A DNA stretch of 62,963 bases from Paenibacillus sp. yr247 (GCF_900103825.1 NZ_FNIF01000027.1:1-62963), one strand, 5' to 3'; counted from the first letter of the stretch, positions 1 through 8,932 are shown. Notes: a model not told the origin generated them from the letters alone. Program-made: numbers and translations.

Positions 1-295
<295 letters not shown>

Positions 296-439
296 TAAAG
301 CTTTCCGGAGGAAGGCTAGCTTCGGAAGCATAAGCATTTAACCTAAGCAAAACAACTTTACGCAAGTTTCGTATCTAGTTTTCAGGGTGCAAGACAGCCT
401 GAACAATGTTTTTGATGTTTCCTGGCAGAAGCATCACGT

Positions 440-555
440 TTGGTGATGATGGCGGAGGGGACCCACGCGTTCCCATCTCGAACACGACCGTTAAGCCCTC
501 CAGCGTCGATGGTACTTGAACCGCAGGGTTCTGGGAGAGTAGAACGTTGCCAAGC
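440..555 (+). rRNA. rrf: 5S ribosomal RNA
   Basis: A typical ~116-nt Bacilli 5S: TTTGGTGATGATGGCGGAGG at the start, the CCCATCTCGAACACG loop in the middle, and GAACGTTGCCAAGC at the end closing the terminal stem. It lies ~145 nt after the 23S end with no tRNA between, and closes this rrn operon. Confidence 0.95.
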
Positions 556-562
556 ACAATGA

Positions 563-603
563 AGAACTTTACAGGGAGAAATCCCCGTAAGGTTCTTTTT
601 CTA
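563..603 (+). terminator. rrn operon terminator
   Basis: A long hairpin (arms AAGAACTTTACAGGG and CCCCGTAAGGTTCTT, with G-U pairs and a mismatch) is followed by a T-rich run. It directly follows 5S and should end the rRNA transcript. Confidence 0.85.
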
Positions 604-628
604 TTTGTTCGAGCGAATCCACAAATAT

Positions 629-652
629 ATAAGAGCCTCGAAGGGCTCTTAT
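629..652 (-). terminator. hairpin after the orphan membrane gene
   Basis: Perfect 9-bp arms (ATAAGAGCC / GGCTCTTAT) with a 6-nt loop sit just beyond the stop codon of the - strand gene. The T-run is weak. The hairpin may also back up the rrn terminator. Confidence 0.5.
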
Positions 653-669
653 TAGATTTGAAGGACGAC

Positions 670-1197
670 CTATTGCATGAAGCATGATGTATCTTTGTCC
701 GTGATCTTGATCAAGCCGGCTTTGCGGTAAGGACGAAACCGGAATAGAATCCAAAGCCGCGGCATAAGCATCCAAAAGTGAAAAATAGTGAGATGGATCA
801 ACCATCTTTCAGGTATCCAGGGGTAGAGAAGCGTAATCATTGATAGACCAATCCAGAATAAGTGAAGCTGTATTTTGGATACTAGTCGGATAGAGGCATT
901 TCCCTCAGGTAAAAAGCCGTACCAGAAAATACCCCAACGGTAGGACCAGCCTCTCATGGCCATCCCGATTGTGAATTGGAAATAAATCCGAACTAACAAC
1001 GTATGGAAGATAAGCAGAAGTGGGTAGCTGACTACTAGCGGCAGCCAGTTGGTGGGGTCAAATTTGTAGAAGACGGCTAAGGCTAACACTATAAAGTACA
1101 AAATCAATTTATATAAGGAATGATATATTCGCTTCATTAATGTATAGCTGTAAATGGTAGATTGTTTGGAGAGATTTGGTTCTTGTATCGATGACAT
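670..1197 (-). CDS. Predicted multi-pass membrane protein of unknown function
   Basis: A 175-residue protein with four or so hydrophobic segments (about residues 30-45, 52-72, 108-125 and 133-150), rich in Trp, Phe and Tyr. The short N-terminus looks cytoplasmic and the C-terminal tail is basic (RFRPYRKAG). A clear GGAGG site eight bases before the ATG supports the start. It is transcribed against the flow of the region, alone, between an rrn operon and the divergent gin gene, and has a hairpin after its stop. I do not recognise a family and assign no function. Codon use and the RBS suggest it is real. Confidence 0.75.
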   Translation of the reverse strand: MSSIQEPNLSKQSTIYSYTLMKRIYHSLYKLILYFIVLALAVFYKFDPTNWLPLVVSYPLLLIFHTLLVRIYFQFTIGMAMRGWSYRWGIFWYGFLPEGNASIRLVSKIQLHLFWIGLSMITLLYPWIPERWLIHLTIFHFWMLMPRLWILFRFRPYRKAGLIKITDKDTSCFMQ

Positions 1198-1275
1198 GAT
1201 GATGACCTCCGTGAACAGTTAACCTGGTATAAGAGTATATCGGTACATTCCTTCCAAAATATGAGGTTTTAGCTA

Positions 1276-1305
1276 GTTTAGGAGAATTGAGAACCGGATA
1301 TACTA
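1276..1305 (+). promoter_or_regulatory. Candidate sigma-F promoter of gin
   Basis: GTTTA (1276-1280), 15 bases, then GGATATACTA (1296-1305) fits the forespore sigma-F pattern GYWTA-N15/16-GGNRANANTW at all but one position. In B. subtilis csfB is known to be sigma-F dependent. Confidence 0.6.
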
Positions 1306-1331
1306 ATAGTAAAAGAGCATGGAGTGATCAT

Positions 1332-1532
1332 ATGGAGGAGAACCGAATTGGGGTATGTATGATCTGTGAGCAGCAGCGGATTGGCGGGATTCATATTATT
1401 ACGGCTTTTATCTGCGATGAATGCAGCAGTGAGATGGTCAAAACGAATGTGAATGATCAGAAGTATCCATTTTATGTGAGACAGATGAGGAAAGCTTTTT
1501 ATATGGGGAACTCGAAACAATATATGAACTAA
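1332..1532 (+). CDS. gin: Anti-sigma-G factor Gin (CsfB)
   Basis: A 66-residue zinc-binding protein with two CxxC knuckles (CMIC near residue 9 and CDEC near residue 28), followed by a conserved EMV.TNV.D.KY stretch. In B. subtilis, Gin binds sigma-G and keeps it inactive until engulfment. Start chosen at ATG 1332, just after GGAGTGA; upstream codons in frame have no better RBS. It heads the conserved yaaO-tmk-yaaQ region, is divergent from the membrane gene, and has its own sigma-F-like promoter and terminator. Confidence 0.9.
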   Translation: MEENRIGVCMICEQQRIGGIHIITAFICDECSSEMVKTNVNDQKYPFYVRQMRKAFYMGNSKQYMN

Positions 1533-1536
1533 AGGG

Positions 1537-1568
1537 AGAAGCTTCTTATGGAAGCTTTTTTGTTTTTT
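1537..1568 (+). terminator. gin terminator
   Basis: Hairpin AAGCTTC-TTAT-GGAAGCTT followed by a T-rich run directly after the gin stop codon. Confidence 0.85.
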
Positions 1569-1635
1569 TAGCGTCAATCCACTACTATAAGGGTATTAAA
1601 TAGAAAACTAAAGAAGCTCAAGGAGTCATGCCAGT

Positions 1636-3141
1636 ATGTGCAGCCAACGTTCCAAACAGTCTCAAGCGCCGCTTTTTGAAGCCATGGTCGCTCATCACGG
1701 TCACAAACACGTAAGTTTCCATGTGCCAGGTCATAAATCTGGACAAGGCCTACTAGATGAAGGGGCAAACTTCCTAAGGACAGTAATGTCGATCGATTAT
1801 ACGGAAATTACAGGCCTCGATGATCTGCACCACGCAGAGGGCGTCATTAGGGAGGCAGAGCAGCTAGCGGCGGATTGCTTTGGAGCAGAGGATACTTATT
1901 TTCTAATCGGAGGGAGCACGGTTGGCAATTTAGCCATGATTTCAGCCGTCTGTGAGAAAGACGATATCATACTTGTACAAAGGAATGTACATAAGTCAGT
2001 CATTCACGGGCTTATGTTAGCCGGAGCCAGAGCTGTGTTTATAGCTCCTGATATTCATCCGGAGACAGGCGTGGCCACCAGTATTCATATCGAAGATGTA
2101 CAGCAAGCGCTAGAACAGTATCCTGAGGCTAAAGCTTTGTTCCTAACAAACCCGAATTATTATGGGATGGGCGTGAATTTAAAGCCTTTTGCGGAGCTGA
2201 TGCATGCAAAAGGGAAGTTGCTTCTGGTCGATGAAGCACACGGTGCTCACTATGGCTTCCATCCTGAGGTTCCGGCTTCCGCATTATCTCAAGGGGCTGA
2301 TGCCGTGGTACAATCCACGCATAAAATGCTTACAGCAATGACGATGGGTGCTATGATACACGTCCAAGGACCACGTATAAACAGAATGGCGATTAAACAG
2401 CTGCTTGGGATGCTTCAGAGCTCAAGCCCATCTTATCCGATTATGGCCTCACTAGATTTGGCGAGAAAGAGGATGCATACGGAAGGCAAGGATTGGCTAG
2501 AACAGGGAATTACAGTTGTTAATGAATTTAGGTCATGGCTTGATGAACTTAACAAGTTTGATTTTCATCCACGGGAGTTTCCAGAAAACCAAAGTCAAAG
2601 GCATCAGACAGCAGATCCGTTTAAAGTGGCTATCTATGATCCGACGAATACGTTAACGGGCTCCGAACTCAAGGACAGGCTAGAAGCACAAGGCTGCTTT
2701 GTTGAAATGACAGATGGACGTCAGGTGCTGCTTGTTTTCACCCCTGCCTCCAGTCGAGCGGATATGTTAAGAGTTGTCCACGCATTAAACAACATTTGTT
2801 CGGATGTTCCTTTGCAAAAGAAGGAACTTCAGGCGCCTATCTCGAATATACTTAAATTACCCTACTATACACAAATCTCTTCTCCAATTGCCTTTGATAT
2901 GAGAGATATCTCCAAAGCAGGAAGGGTAGAGGGGGCGTTTAGCAAGGTAAGCGTTCAGGATGCGGTTGGAAAGCGCTCTGCGGATATGGTGATCCCGTAT
3001 CCACCGGGAATTCCCTATCTATACCCGGGTGAAGTGATCTCGGCTTCTGTGGCCGAAGCCTTATTACAATTGGCCGCAAGCGGAATCAAGTTCCAAGGAA
3101 CCGAATTTGGTCAGACACAAAAGCTAAAGATATACACATAA
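1636..3141 (+). CDS. Orn/Lys/Arg decarboxylase family protein (YaaO-like)
   Basis: A 501-residue fold-type I PLP enzyme related to basic amino acid decarboxylases. Visible motifs are SFHVPGHK near residue 27, the cofactor-contact DEAHGAHYG near 199, and STHKMLTA with the PLP-binding lysine at 230. The C-terminal domain carries the PYPPGIPYL motif typical of the family. The length matches YaaO-type enzymes, which lack the long N-terminal wing domain of the enterobacterial enzymes. Substrate (Arg, Lys or Orn) cannot be read from the sequence. ATG 1636 lies 10 bases after AAGGAG. It precedes tmk by 41 bases, as in B. subtilis. Confidence 0.88.
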   Translation: MCSQRSKQSQAPLFEAMVAHHGHKHVSFHVPGHKSGQGLLDEGANFLRTVMSIDYTEITGLDDLHHAEGVIREAEQLAADCFGAEDTYFLIGGSTVGNLAMISAVCEKDDIILVQRNVHKSVIHGLMLAGARAVFIAPDIHPETGVATSIHIEDVQQALEQYPEAKALFLTNPNYYGMGVNLKPFAELMHAKGKLLLVDEAHGAHYGFHPEVPASALSQGADAVVQSTHKMLTAMTMGAMIHVQGPRINRMAIKQLLGMLQSSSPSYPIMASLDLARKRMHTEGKDWLEQGITVVNEFRSWLDELNKFDFHPREFPENQSQRHQTADPFKVAIYDPTNTLTGSELKDRLEAQGCFVEMTDGRQVLLVFTPASSRADMLRVVHALNNICSDVPLQKKELQAPISNILKLPYYTQISSPIAFDMRDISKAGRVEGAFSKVSVQDAVGKRSADMVIPYPPGIPYLYPGEVISASVAEALLQLAASGIKFQGTEFGQTQKLKIYT

Positions 3142-3182
3142 ACCATTATAAGAACTGGTAAAGCAGCAAGCAGGAGGAAAGA

Positions 3183-3842
3183 GTGAACGGAATATTTATT
3201 ACGTTTGAAGGGCCGGACGGCTCCGGGAAAACAACACAGTTGAAGAAATTGGGTGAGGAGCTTAAGAAACTAGGACATGATGTTCTAGTAACAAGAGAAC
3301 CGGGCGGAACGGCTATTAGTGATCAGATTCGCAGCATTATTCTTGACCCTGTTAATGAGGAGATGGTGGATCAAGCGGAAGTACTGCTTTACGCGGCATC
3401 CAGAGCACAGCATGTGCATCAGTTGATTCTCCCGGCATTAGAGGCTGGCCGAATTGTACTGTGTGATCGCTTCATTGATGCAAGTGTTGCCTACCAGGCT
3501 TACGGACTTGGCTTGGATGTAGATAAAGTAAAAGCCATATCGCAATATGCTAGTTCAGGGTTAGAAGCAACCCGCACGTACATTCTGGATGTTCCAGTAG
3601 AAGTTAGCTTGGCTAGACTGCACCATAGAGCATCGGGCTCGGGAGCCAATGCCCAACAATTAGATCGCATTGAACAGAAGCATGTAGATTACCACAGCCG
3701 GGTACGGGAAGGCTTCCATCAGATAGCAGCAGATCATCCTGATCGCGTAAAAGTCATTAATGCTAACCGCAGTGAAGAGGAGATTGCTACAGAGATTTGG
3801 AGTAATTGTAACCGTTTGCTTGAGGAACATTTTTCCTTATAA
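3183..3842 (+). CDS. tmk: Thymidylate kinase
   Basis: A 219-residue dTMP kinase (dTMP + ATP to dTDP). The P-loop GPDGSGKTT covers residues 10-18, the DR motif TREPGG is near 38, and CDRFIDASVAYQ is near 95. GTG start at 3183 with a strong AGGAGGAAAG in front. It follows the yaaO-like gene closely and leads into darA and holB, the usual order. Confidence 0.96.
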   Translation: MNGIFITFEGPDGSGKTTQLKKLGEELKKLGHDVLVTREPGGTAISDQIRSIILDPVNEEMVDQAEVLLYAASRAQHVHQLILPALEAGRIVLCDRFIDASVAYQAYGLGLDVDKVKAISQYASSGLEATRTYILDVPVEVSLARLHHRASGSGANAQQLDRIEQKHVDYHSRVREGFHQIAADHPDRVKVINANRSEEEIATEIWSNCNRLLEEHFSL

Positions 3843-3872
3843 AGCAGAAAATCCATTCTTAGTTTATAATAA

Positions 3873-4217
<345 letters not shown>

Positions 4218-4228
4218 GTTGATAAAAA

Positions 4229-4320
4229 AGTATAAGTTTTGACAACTTATTGCTTCGCATCAACCCTGATAAACAGCCTGTTCCTTGTTAGACAAGAACG
4301 GCGATCCCGTTTATCAAGAT
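4229..4320. repeat. Intergenic hairpin repeat, family A, copy 1
   Basis: An ~92-bp non-coding element between darA and yaaR. It begins AGTATAAGTTTT, contains CTTCGCATCAACCCTGATAAAC, and folds as an outer stem TGATAAAC/GTTTATCA around an inner stem GTTCTTGT-like/ACAAGAAC. A related copy lies at 15607-15690 before rnmV, with the same order of blocks. The pattern suggests a dispersed palindromic element of the lineage. Confidence 0.7.
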
Positions 4321-4351
4321 TCAATCAGACATACACAAGGATGGATGCGTT

Positions 4352-4798
4352 TTGAAAATTAATCCGGGGTGGCAGCCCATAGGTAAAAACGTCAAAGTGA
4401 ACGAGAACGTCCCACCGCCACAGATGGCCCCCCGGAATTTCTCTGATATAATGCAGCAGCAGGATGAGAAATTTACGCAGGAGCAGCTGTCCAAAATGGT
4501 GCAGCAAATCACGCTGCAGGGCGACCGTCTGTCGCGGGCTATGACAGTCAGAGAGCTTCTGCAGTACAAACTGCTGATCAGGCAGTTTCTGGAGGAAACC
4601 GCTCGCCGTGGTGTCAACTTAAGAGATACGAAGGGCTGGGATCGTCGCGGCCGTTCGAAGCGATATAAGCTTTTAGAAGAAATTGATCAAGAGCTCCTTT
4701 CATTAGCTGATGAATTGCTAGAGAATGAGCAGGGTAGAATTGAAATTTTGCAAAAAATCGGAGAAATCCGAGGCATGCTGATTAACTTGTTATTTTAG
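4352..4798 (+). CDS. yaaR: YaaR family protein (DUF327)
   Basis: A 148-residue, mostly helical protein of the YaaR family, found next to darA and holB in Bacilli. Function is not established. The C-terminal half (residues ~60-148) holds the conserved R.LLQYK and LR.TKGWDRRGR.K stretches. TTG start at 4352 behind AAGGATGG; no in-frame ATG gives a better fit. It ends 16 bases before holB. Confidence 0.85.
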   Translation: MKINPGWQPIGKNVKVNENVPPPQMAPRNFSDIMQQQDEKFTQEQLSKMVQQITLQGDRLSRAMTVRELLQYKLLIRQFLEETARRGVNLRDTKGWDRRGRSKRYKLLEEIDQELLSLADELLENEQGRIEILQKIGEIRGMLINLLF

Positions 4799-4814
4799 GA
4801 AGGTGCCATAACTA

Positions 4815-5792
4815 ATGTCCTTCGAAGCCATACCGGGGCAAGCGGCGGCCAAGCAACTTCTGCAGAACGGGCTGCGACAAGACAAACTGTCTCACGCCTA
4901 TATTTTTAGCGGGCCCGTTGGGACAGGCCGTTCGGAAATGGCGATAGCTTTAGCTAAAGCTATATACTGCCAGCATGGTACGGATGAGGCGTGTGGCGAA
5001 TGTTTGGAATGCCGCAAAGTCGAACATCGCAATCACCCAGACTTGCACATAGTTGAGCCAGAAGGCGCCTCGATTAAGATCGAGCAAATTCGTGAGCTGC
5101 AAAAGGAGTTTGCTTACCGTGCTACTGCCTCCGGAACGAAAATATATATCCTGCATCATGCAGAGAAAATGACCGTACAGGCTGCGAATAGCCTGCTGAA
5201 GTTCTTAGAAGAACCGACTTCACGTGTGGTCGCGATTCTCATTACAGAGAATGGCAATGCCCTGCTGCCGACGATTCAATCGCGTGCGCAGTGGATTCAT
5301 TTCACGCCGATGCCGCGTGAGCAAATGGTGCTGACACTTCTGCAAGAAGGTCTTCCCGCAGTGCTTGTACAGCCCGCAACGCAATTAACCGCTGGATTAC
5401 AAGCAGCAAGAGAACTGATTGGTGCGAATTGGTTTGCAGAAATGAGAACCGTAGTGTTACAATTAGCTAAGGAGACGCTCACACGTTTCCCTAGTTCCAT
5501 GATTACGGTACAGCAACGAATTGTGAAAACAGAACTTGCGGATCACATGTCAAGTCTATTTGATTTGTTGATTCTCTGGTTTAAAGATATGGTGCAGTTG
5601 CGACTTGAGCGCAGAGACAGAATTGTTTATAGTGATCAGCTTGACTGGATGAGCTCCCTCGCGTTCAGCCGGGATGTCTCAGTATGGGTGCGTATGATGG
5701 AGCAAGCGGTAGATTTACAAAAACGACTGCGCTTCAACGCCAATTCTCAGCTGGTTATAGAGAAAATGCTCGTGGAGATGCAGGGGGTGTAA
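4815..5792 (+). CDS. holB: DNA polymerase III subunit delta'
   Basis: A 325-residue AAA+ clamp-loader subunit. It contains a P-loop-like GPVGTGRSE near residue 33, a zinc module with cysteines at about 52, 60, 63 and 66, and the sensor segment NSLLKFLEEP near 135. The invariant Walker A lysine is replaced by Arg (residue 39); delta' subunits are not the main ATP hydrolysers in the complex, so this can be tolerated. It is followed by ricT after a 4-base gap, suggesting coupled translation. Confidence 0.95.
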   Translation: MSFEAIPGQAAAKQLLQNGLRQDKLSHAYIFSGPVGTGRSEMAIALAKAIYCQHGTDEACGECLECRKVEHRNHPDLHIVEPEGASIKIEQIRELQKEFAYRATASGTKIYILHHAEKMTVQAANSLLKFLEEPTSRVVAILITENGNALLPTIQSRAQWIHFTPMPREQMVLTLLQEGLPAVLVQPATQLTAGLQAARELIGANWFAEMRTVVLQLAKETLTRFPSSMITVQQRIVKTELADHMSSLFDLLILWFKDMVQLRLERRDRIVYSDQLDWMSSLAFSRDVSVWVRMMEQAVDLQKRLRFNANSQLVIEKMLVEMQGV

Positions 5793-5796
5793 GAAG

Positions 5797-6600
5797 ATGT
5801 ATTCGGTAGTTGGCGTCCGCTTCAAGAAAGCGGGTAAAATATATTATTTTGATCCGATTGATTTGCCAATTGAGAAAGAAAGTGCCGTTATTGTTGAAAC
5901 CGCTCGCGGTGTAGAATACGGTAAAGTGGTCGTAGGAAAGAAGAATGTTAAAGAGAATGATGTCGTGCTTCCACTCAAAAAGGTGATTCGCATAGCGGAT
6001 GATTCGGATGCTGATTTGGTTGAAGAGAATAAGAAAGCAGCCAAGGATGCGTTCCAAACGTGTCACGAGAAAATTAAAGATCATAGTCTTAAGATGAAGC
6101 TCGTGGACGTAGAGTATACCTTTGACCGCAATAAAATTATTTTTTATTTTACGGCGGAAGGACGCGTTGATTTCCGTGAGCTCGTGAAGGATTTGGCGAG
6201 TATTTTCCGAACTCGAATTGAACTGCGTCAAATTGGTGTGCGGGATGAAGCGAAGATGCTTGGAGGTATAGGTCCGTGTGGGCGAATCCTATGCTGTTCC
6301 TCGTTCTTAGGTGATTTCGAGCCCGTATCAATTAAGATGGCAAAAGACCAGAACTTGTCGCTCAACCCAACGAAAATTTCGGGATTATGCGGCCGGTTAA
6401 TGTGCTGCTTGAAATATGAACATGATAATTACGAGAGTGCCAAAGATTCGCTGCCAACCGTCGGTAGGCATGTGATCACCTCTTTTGGTAATGGTAAAGT
6501 ATTAGGGTTAAATATCAGTGAGCGTACCGCGAAGGTTCAATTGTTCGACCTTGGTAAAGCACTTGATTTACCTTTCGATGATGTAATTGAACAAGAGTAG
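5797..6600 (+). CDS. ricT: RicT (YaaT), PSP1-domain subunit of the RicAFT complex
   Basis: A 267-residue protein with a PSP1 C-terminal domain and the cysteine-rich signatures GPCGRILCC (near residue 165) and LCGRLMCC (near 197). In B. subtilis RicT works with RicA and RicF, carries iron-sulfur clusters, aids RNase Y-dependent mRNA maturation and promotes Spo0A phosphorylation. The start follows holB by 4 bases. Confidence 0.94.
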   Translation: MYSVVGVRFKKAGKIYYFDPIDLPIEKESAVIVETARGVEYGKVVVGKKNVKENDVVLPLKKVIRIADDSDADLVEENKKAAKDAFQTCHEKIKDHSLKMKLVDVEYTFDRNKIIFYFTAEGRVDFRELVKDLASIFRTRIELRQIGVRDEAKMLGGIGPCGRILCCSSFLGDFEPVSIKMAKDQNLSLNPTKISGLCGRLMCCLKYEHDNYESAKDSLPTVGRHVITSFGNGKVLGLNISERTAKVQLFDLGKALDLPFDDVIEQE

Positions 6601-6659
6601 CGGCATAGGATCCAAGGAGGCGCTCGCCAGTAAGCATGCATGGCACTAGAGGTGAAAGC

Positions 6660-7001
6660 GTGGATAAACAGGATATTTTTGGACAAATAGATGGGATCGA
6701 AGAACGAATGGGTGCCACTTATGCCGAGTTGGGTGCCTTAAAGAAACGAGTTATTATACTCATCGAAGAAAATAAGAGACTAAGCATAGAAAATCAGCAG
6801 CTCCGCAAACTGATCCGACAAGAGGAAACAATTGTCGAGCAGCCCGCAGGAGAGGCAGAGGAACCGCTTCCGTTACCGGGGGCCGGATATGATAATTTGA
6901 CCCGTTTGTATAATGAAGGTTTTCACATTTGCAATGTGTACTATGGACACCTTCGGACTGAGGGAGATTGTTTGTTTTGCTTATCCTTTTTAAATAAATA
7001 A
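6660..7001 (+). CDS. yabA: Replication initiation control protein YabA
   Basis: A 113-residue regulator of DnaA: an N-terminal coiled-coil (residues ~5-60, heptads in [17 protein letters not shown]) and a C-terminal zinc domain with H.C near FHICNVYYG and CLFC. YabA tethers DnaA to DnaN and limits re-initiation. I chose GTG 6660 because VDKQDIF aligns with the family's MDKKELF start and GAGGTGA lies five bases ahead; the upstream ATG at 6636 is badly spaced from its AAGGAGG. Confidence 0.92.
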   Translation: MDKQDIFGQIDGIEERMGATYAELGALKKRVIILIEENKRLSIENQQLRKLIRQEETIVEQPAGEAEEPLPLPGAGYDNLTRLYNEGFHICNVYYGHLRTEGDCLFCLSFLNK

Positions 7002-7010
7002 GTACGTTTG

Positions 7011-7042
7011 ACCGTAGGGGTATATGCCTTACGGTTTTTTTC
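7011..7042 (+). terminator. yabA terminator
   Basis: Stem ACCGTAGGG / CCTTACGGT (one G-U) followed by seven T after the yabA stop. It separates the holB-ricT-yabA group from trmN6. Confidence 0.85.
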
Positions 7043-7081
7043 CATAAAGAGCGAATCTAGAAAGGAAATGACGAAATACGT

Positions 7082-7837
7082 ATGTTGCCTTTACGACCTA
7101 CCGAACGAATTGATGATTTATTAACGTATGATTTAAAAATTATTCAGAGTGATGAAGTATTTAGTTTTTCGCTTGATGCTGTCCTGCTTGGCCGGTTTTG
7201 CAGTGTGCCTCCTAAGGGGCGTATGATTGATCTATGTACGGGCAATGGCGTCGTTCCTCTGCTCCTGACAACGCGAACTCGCGCTGAAATCTGGGGTGTT
7301 GAAATTCAAGAGCGGCTCGCAGATATGGCGGTTCGCAATGCGCAGATTAATGGTTTGGAAGAGCGGTTACATATGATTCAAGGGGATCTAAAAACGATTC
7401 ATCAAACATTGGGTCATGGCCAATTCGATGCCGTAACCGTGAATCCTCCCTATCTGCCTGTTCCGAATGGTGAGCAGAATGTGAATGAGCATTATGCAGC
7501 GGCGCGTCATGAAATTCATTGCACATTGGAAGACGTGATTGCGGCCAGCGCTAAGTTGGTGAAAGCGGGCGGTAAAGTAGCTATGGTGCATCGGGCTACG
7601 CGTTTAATCGATATCTGTTACTTAATGAGGCAGTACCGACTTGAACCGAAGCGGATCCGGTATGTGCATGCGCGGGCTGGGGAAGAAGCAATGATGGTGC
7701 TGGTGGAGGGAATGAAGGACGGGAAGCCAGAAATCCGCACCTTACCGCCGCTGATTGTTTATGATGACAATCAAGAGTACTGCAAAGAACTGAAAGAGAT
7801 CTATTACGGGGGCAGAGCGTCCTTAGAGTTTTCGTAA
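7082..7837 (+). CDS. tRNA1(Val)-type (adenine-N6) methyltransferase, YabB/TrmN6 family
   Basis: A 251-residue class I SAM-dependent methyltransferase. The SAM-binding DLCTGNGVVPLLL is near residue 50, and the catalytic NPPYLPV motif typical of adenine-N6 methylation is near residue 122. By family it probably modifies A37 of a tRNA; the target here is inferred. It sits just before rsmI as in Bacillus, but the small yazA (GIY-YIG) gene normally between them is absent. Confidence 0.85.
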   Translation: MLPLRPTERIDDLLTYDLKIIQSDEVFSFSLDAVLLGRFCSVPPKGRMIDLCTGNGVVPLLLTTRTRAEIWGVEIQERLADMAVRNAQINGLEERLHMIQGDLKTIHQTLGHGQFDAVTVNPPYLPVPNGEQNVNEHYAAARHEIHCTLEDVIAASAKLVKAGGKVAMVHRATRLIDICYLMRQYRLEPKRIRYVHARAGEEAMMVLVEGMKDGKPEIRTLPPLIVYDDNQEYCKELKEIYYGGRASLEFS

Positions 7838-7884
7838 GAAGACAGATTCGTAAGCATAAGACTACAGTGAAGAGGGAAACGACA

Positions 7885-8772
7885 GTGAGCTTGAATGTGC
7901 AAAAAAGTTATCGCGAGGATGGAAGCGGCATAGGTACGCTTTACCTGGTTGCGACACCAATAGGCAACCTAGAGGATATGACCTTCCGTGCGATCCGCAC
8001 TCTGAAGGAAGTAAGTATGATTGCCGCTGAAGATACGCGGCAAACCCGCAAGCTGCTGACGCACTTCGAGGTCGCTACGCGACTCGTCAGCTATCACGAA
8101 CACAACAAGCAGGCAAGCGGACCCGAGCTCGTCCGCTTGCTGCTCGAAGGACAGAGCATCGCGCTCGTCAGCGATGCGGGTCTTCCGGCCATCTCCGATC
8201 CAGGTTATGACCTGGTGAGGATGGCCGTCGAGCAGGGTGTGCCGGTGGTGCCCATCCCCGGTGCGAATGCGGCCCTGTCGGCGCTGATTGCATCAGGCTT
8301 GCCGACAGAGCGTTTCGCCTTCGTCGGTTTTCTCCCCAGGGAGAAAAAGGATCAGACGAAGGTGCTTGAAGGGCTGCAGCACGTGCAGGACACGCTGCTG
8401 TTCTATGAGTCGCCGCACCGCGTCGAGAAAACACTTACCCGCATGGCGGAAGTGTGGGGGGCGGAGCGCCGGGTGTGTCTCGCCCGCGAGCTGACGAAGC
8501 GGTACGAGGAGTTTCTGCGGGGCACCATCGCAGAGTGCCTCGCGCACTTAGAGCAGTACCCGCCGCAGGGCGAGTACTGTGTGATCGCCGAAGGCGCATC
8601 CGCGGCGGCAGCGCGGGAAGCGGCCGACGGTTGGTGGGAGGCCATGACGCTGGGCGAGCATGTTGAGCACTACGAGCAGCATGGCAGTGATCGCAAGGAT
8701 GCTTTGAAGCTGGTTGCGAGTGATCGCGGGCTGTCCAAGCGCGACGTGTACAATGCACTACTCGAGCGCTAA
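7885..8772 (+). CDS. rsmI: 16S rRNA (cytidine-1402-2'-O)-methyltransferase RsmI
   Basis: A 295-residue tetrapyrrole-methylase-fold enzyme. Motifs are TLYLVATPIGNLEDMT near residue 19, AAEDTRQTRKLL near 46, and LVSDAGLPAISDPG near 90. It 2'-O-methylates C1402 in the decoding centre. I chose GTG 7885, seven bases after AGAGGGA, over GTG 7867. From about 8050 onwards GC and GC3 rise sharply compared with neighbours. Confidence 0.93.
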   Translation: MSLNVQKSYREDGSGIGTLYLVATPIGNLEDMTFRAIRTLKEVSMIAAEDTRQTRKLLTHFEVATRLVSYHEHNKQASGPELVRLLLEGQSIALVSDAGLPAISDPGYDLVRMAVEQGVPVVPIPGANAALSALIASGLPTERFAFVGFLPREKKDQTKVLEGLQHVQDTLLFYESPHRVEKTLTRMAEVWGAERRVCLARELTKRYEEFLRGTIAECLAHLEQYPPQGEYCVIAEGASAAAAREAADGWWEAMTLGEHVEHYEQHGSDRKDALKLVASDRGLSKRDVYNALLER

Positions 8773-8817
8773 GGCGCGCGGGCAGTGCAGCGTTCCTGCT
8801 ATTAAAAATACGCTGGA

Positions 8818-8863
8818 TAAAAAAAGATCTCTAATCCGTGGCCGAAGCCAACAAATTAGAGAT
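8818..8863 (-). terminator. abrB terminator
   Basis: On the - strand, arms ATCTCTAAT/ATTAGAGAT are followed by CTTTTTT. It lies 70 bases beyond the abrB stop and between two convergent genes. Confidence 0.75.
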
Positions 8864-8932
8864 TAGAGGAGATATGAAAAAGGTTAGAATTACCAATAGG
8901 ATAAGTGCTACTTCTATTATATACTATTTTTC

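Noticed and set aside
1278..1577. 99-codon ORF on the - strand opposite gin
   Set aside because: It is antisense to the clearly conserved zinc protein Gin and has no RBS or family resemblance.
8168..8758. Several long overlapping ORFs in other frames across rsmI
   Set aside because: They arise from the high GC content of this part of rsmI, which lowers stop-codon frequency; their products are Arg/Pro/Ala-rich and look like frame shadows.
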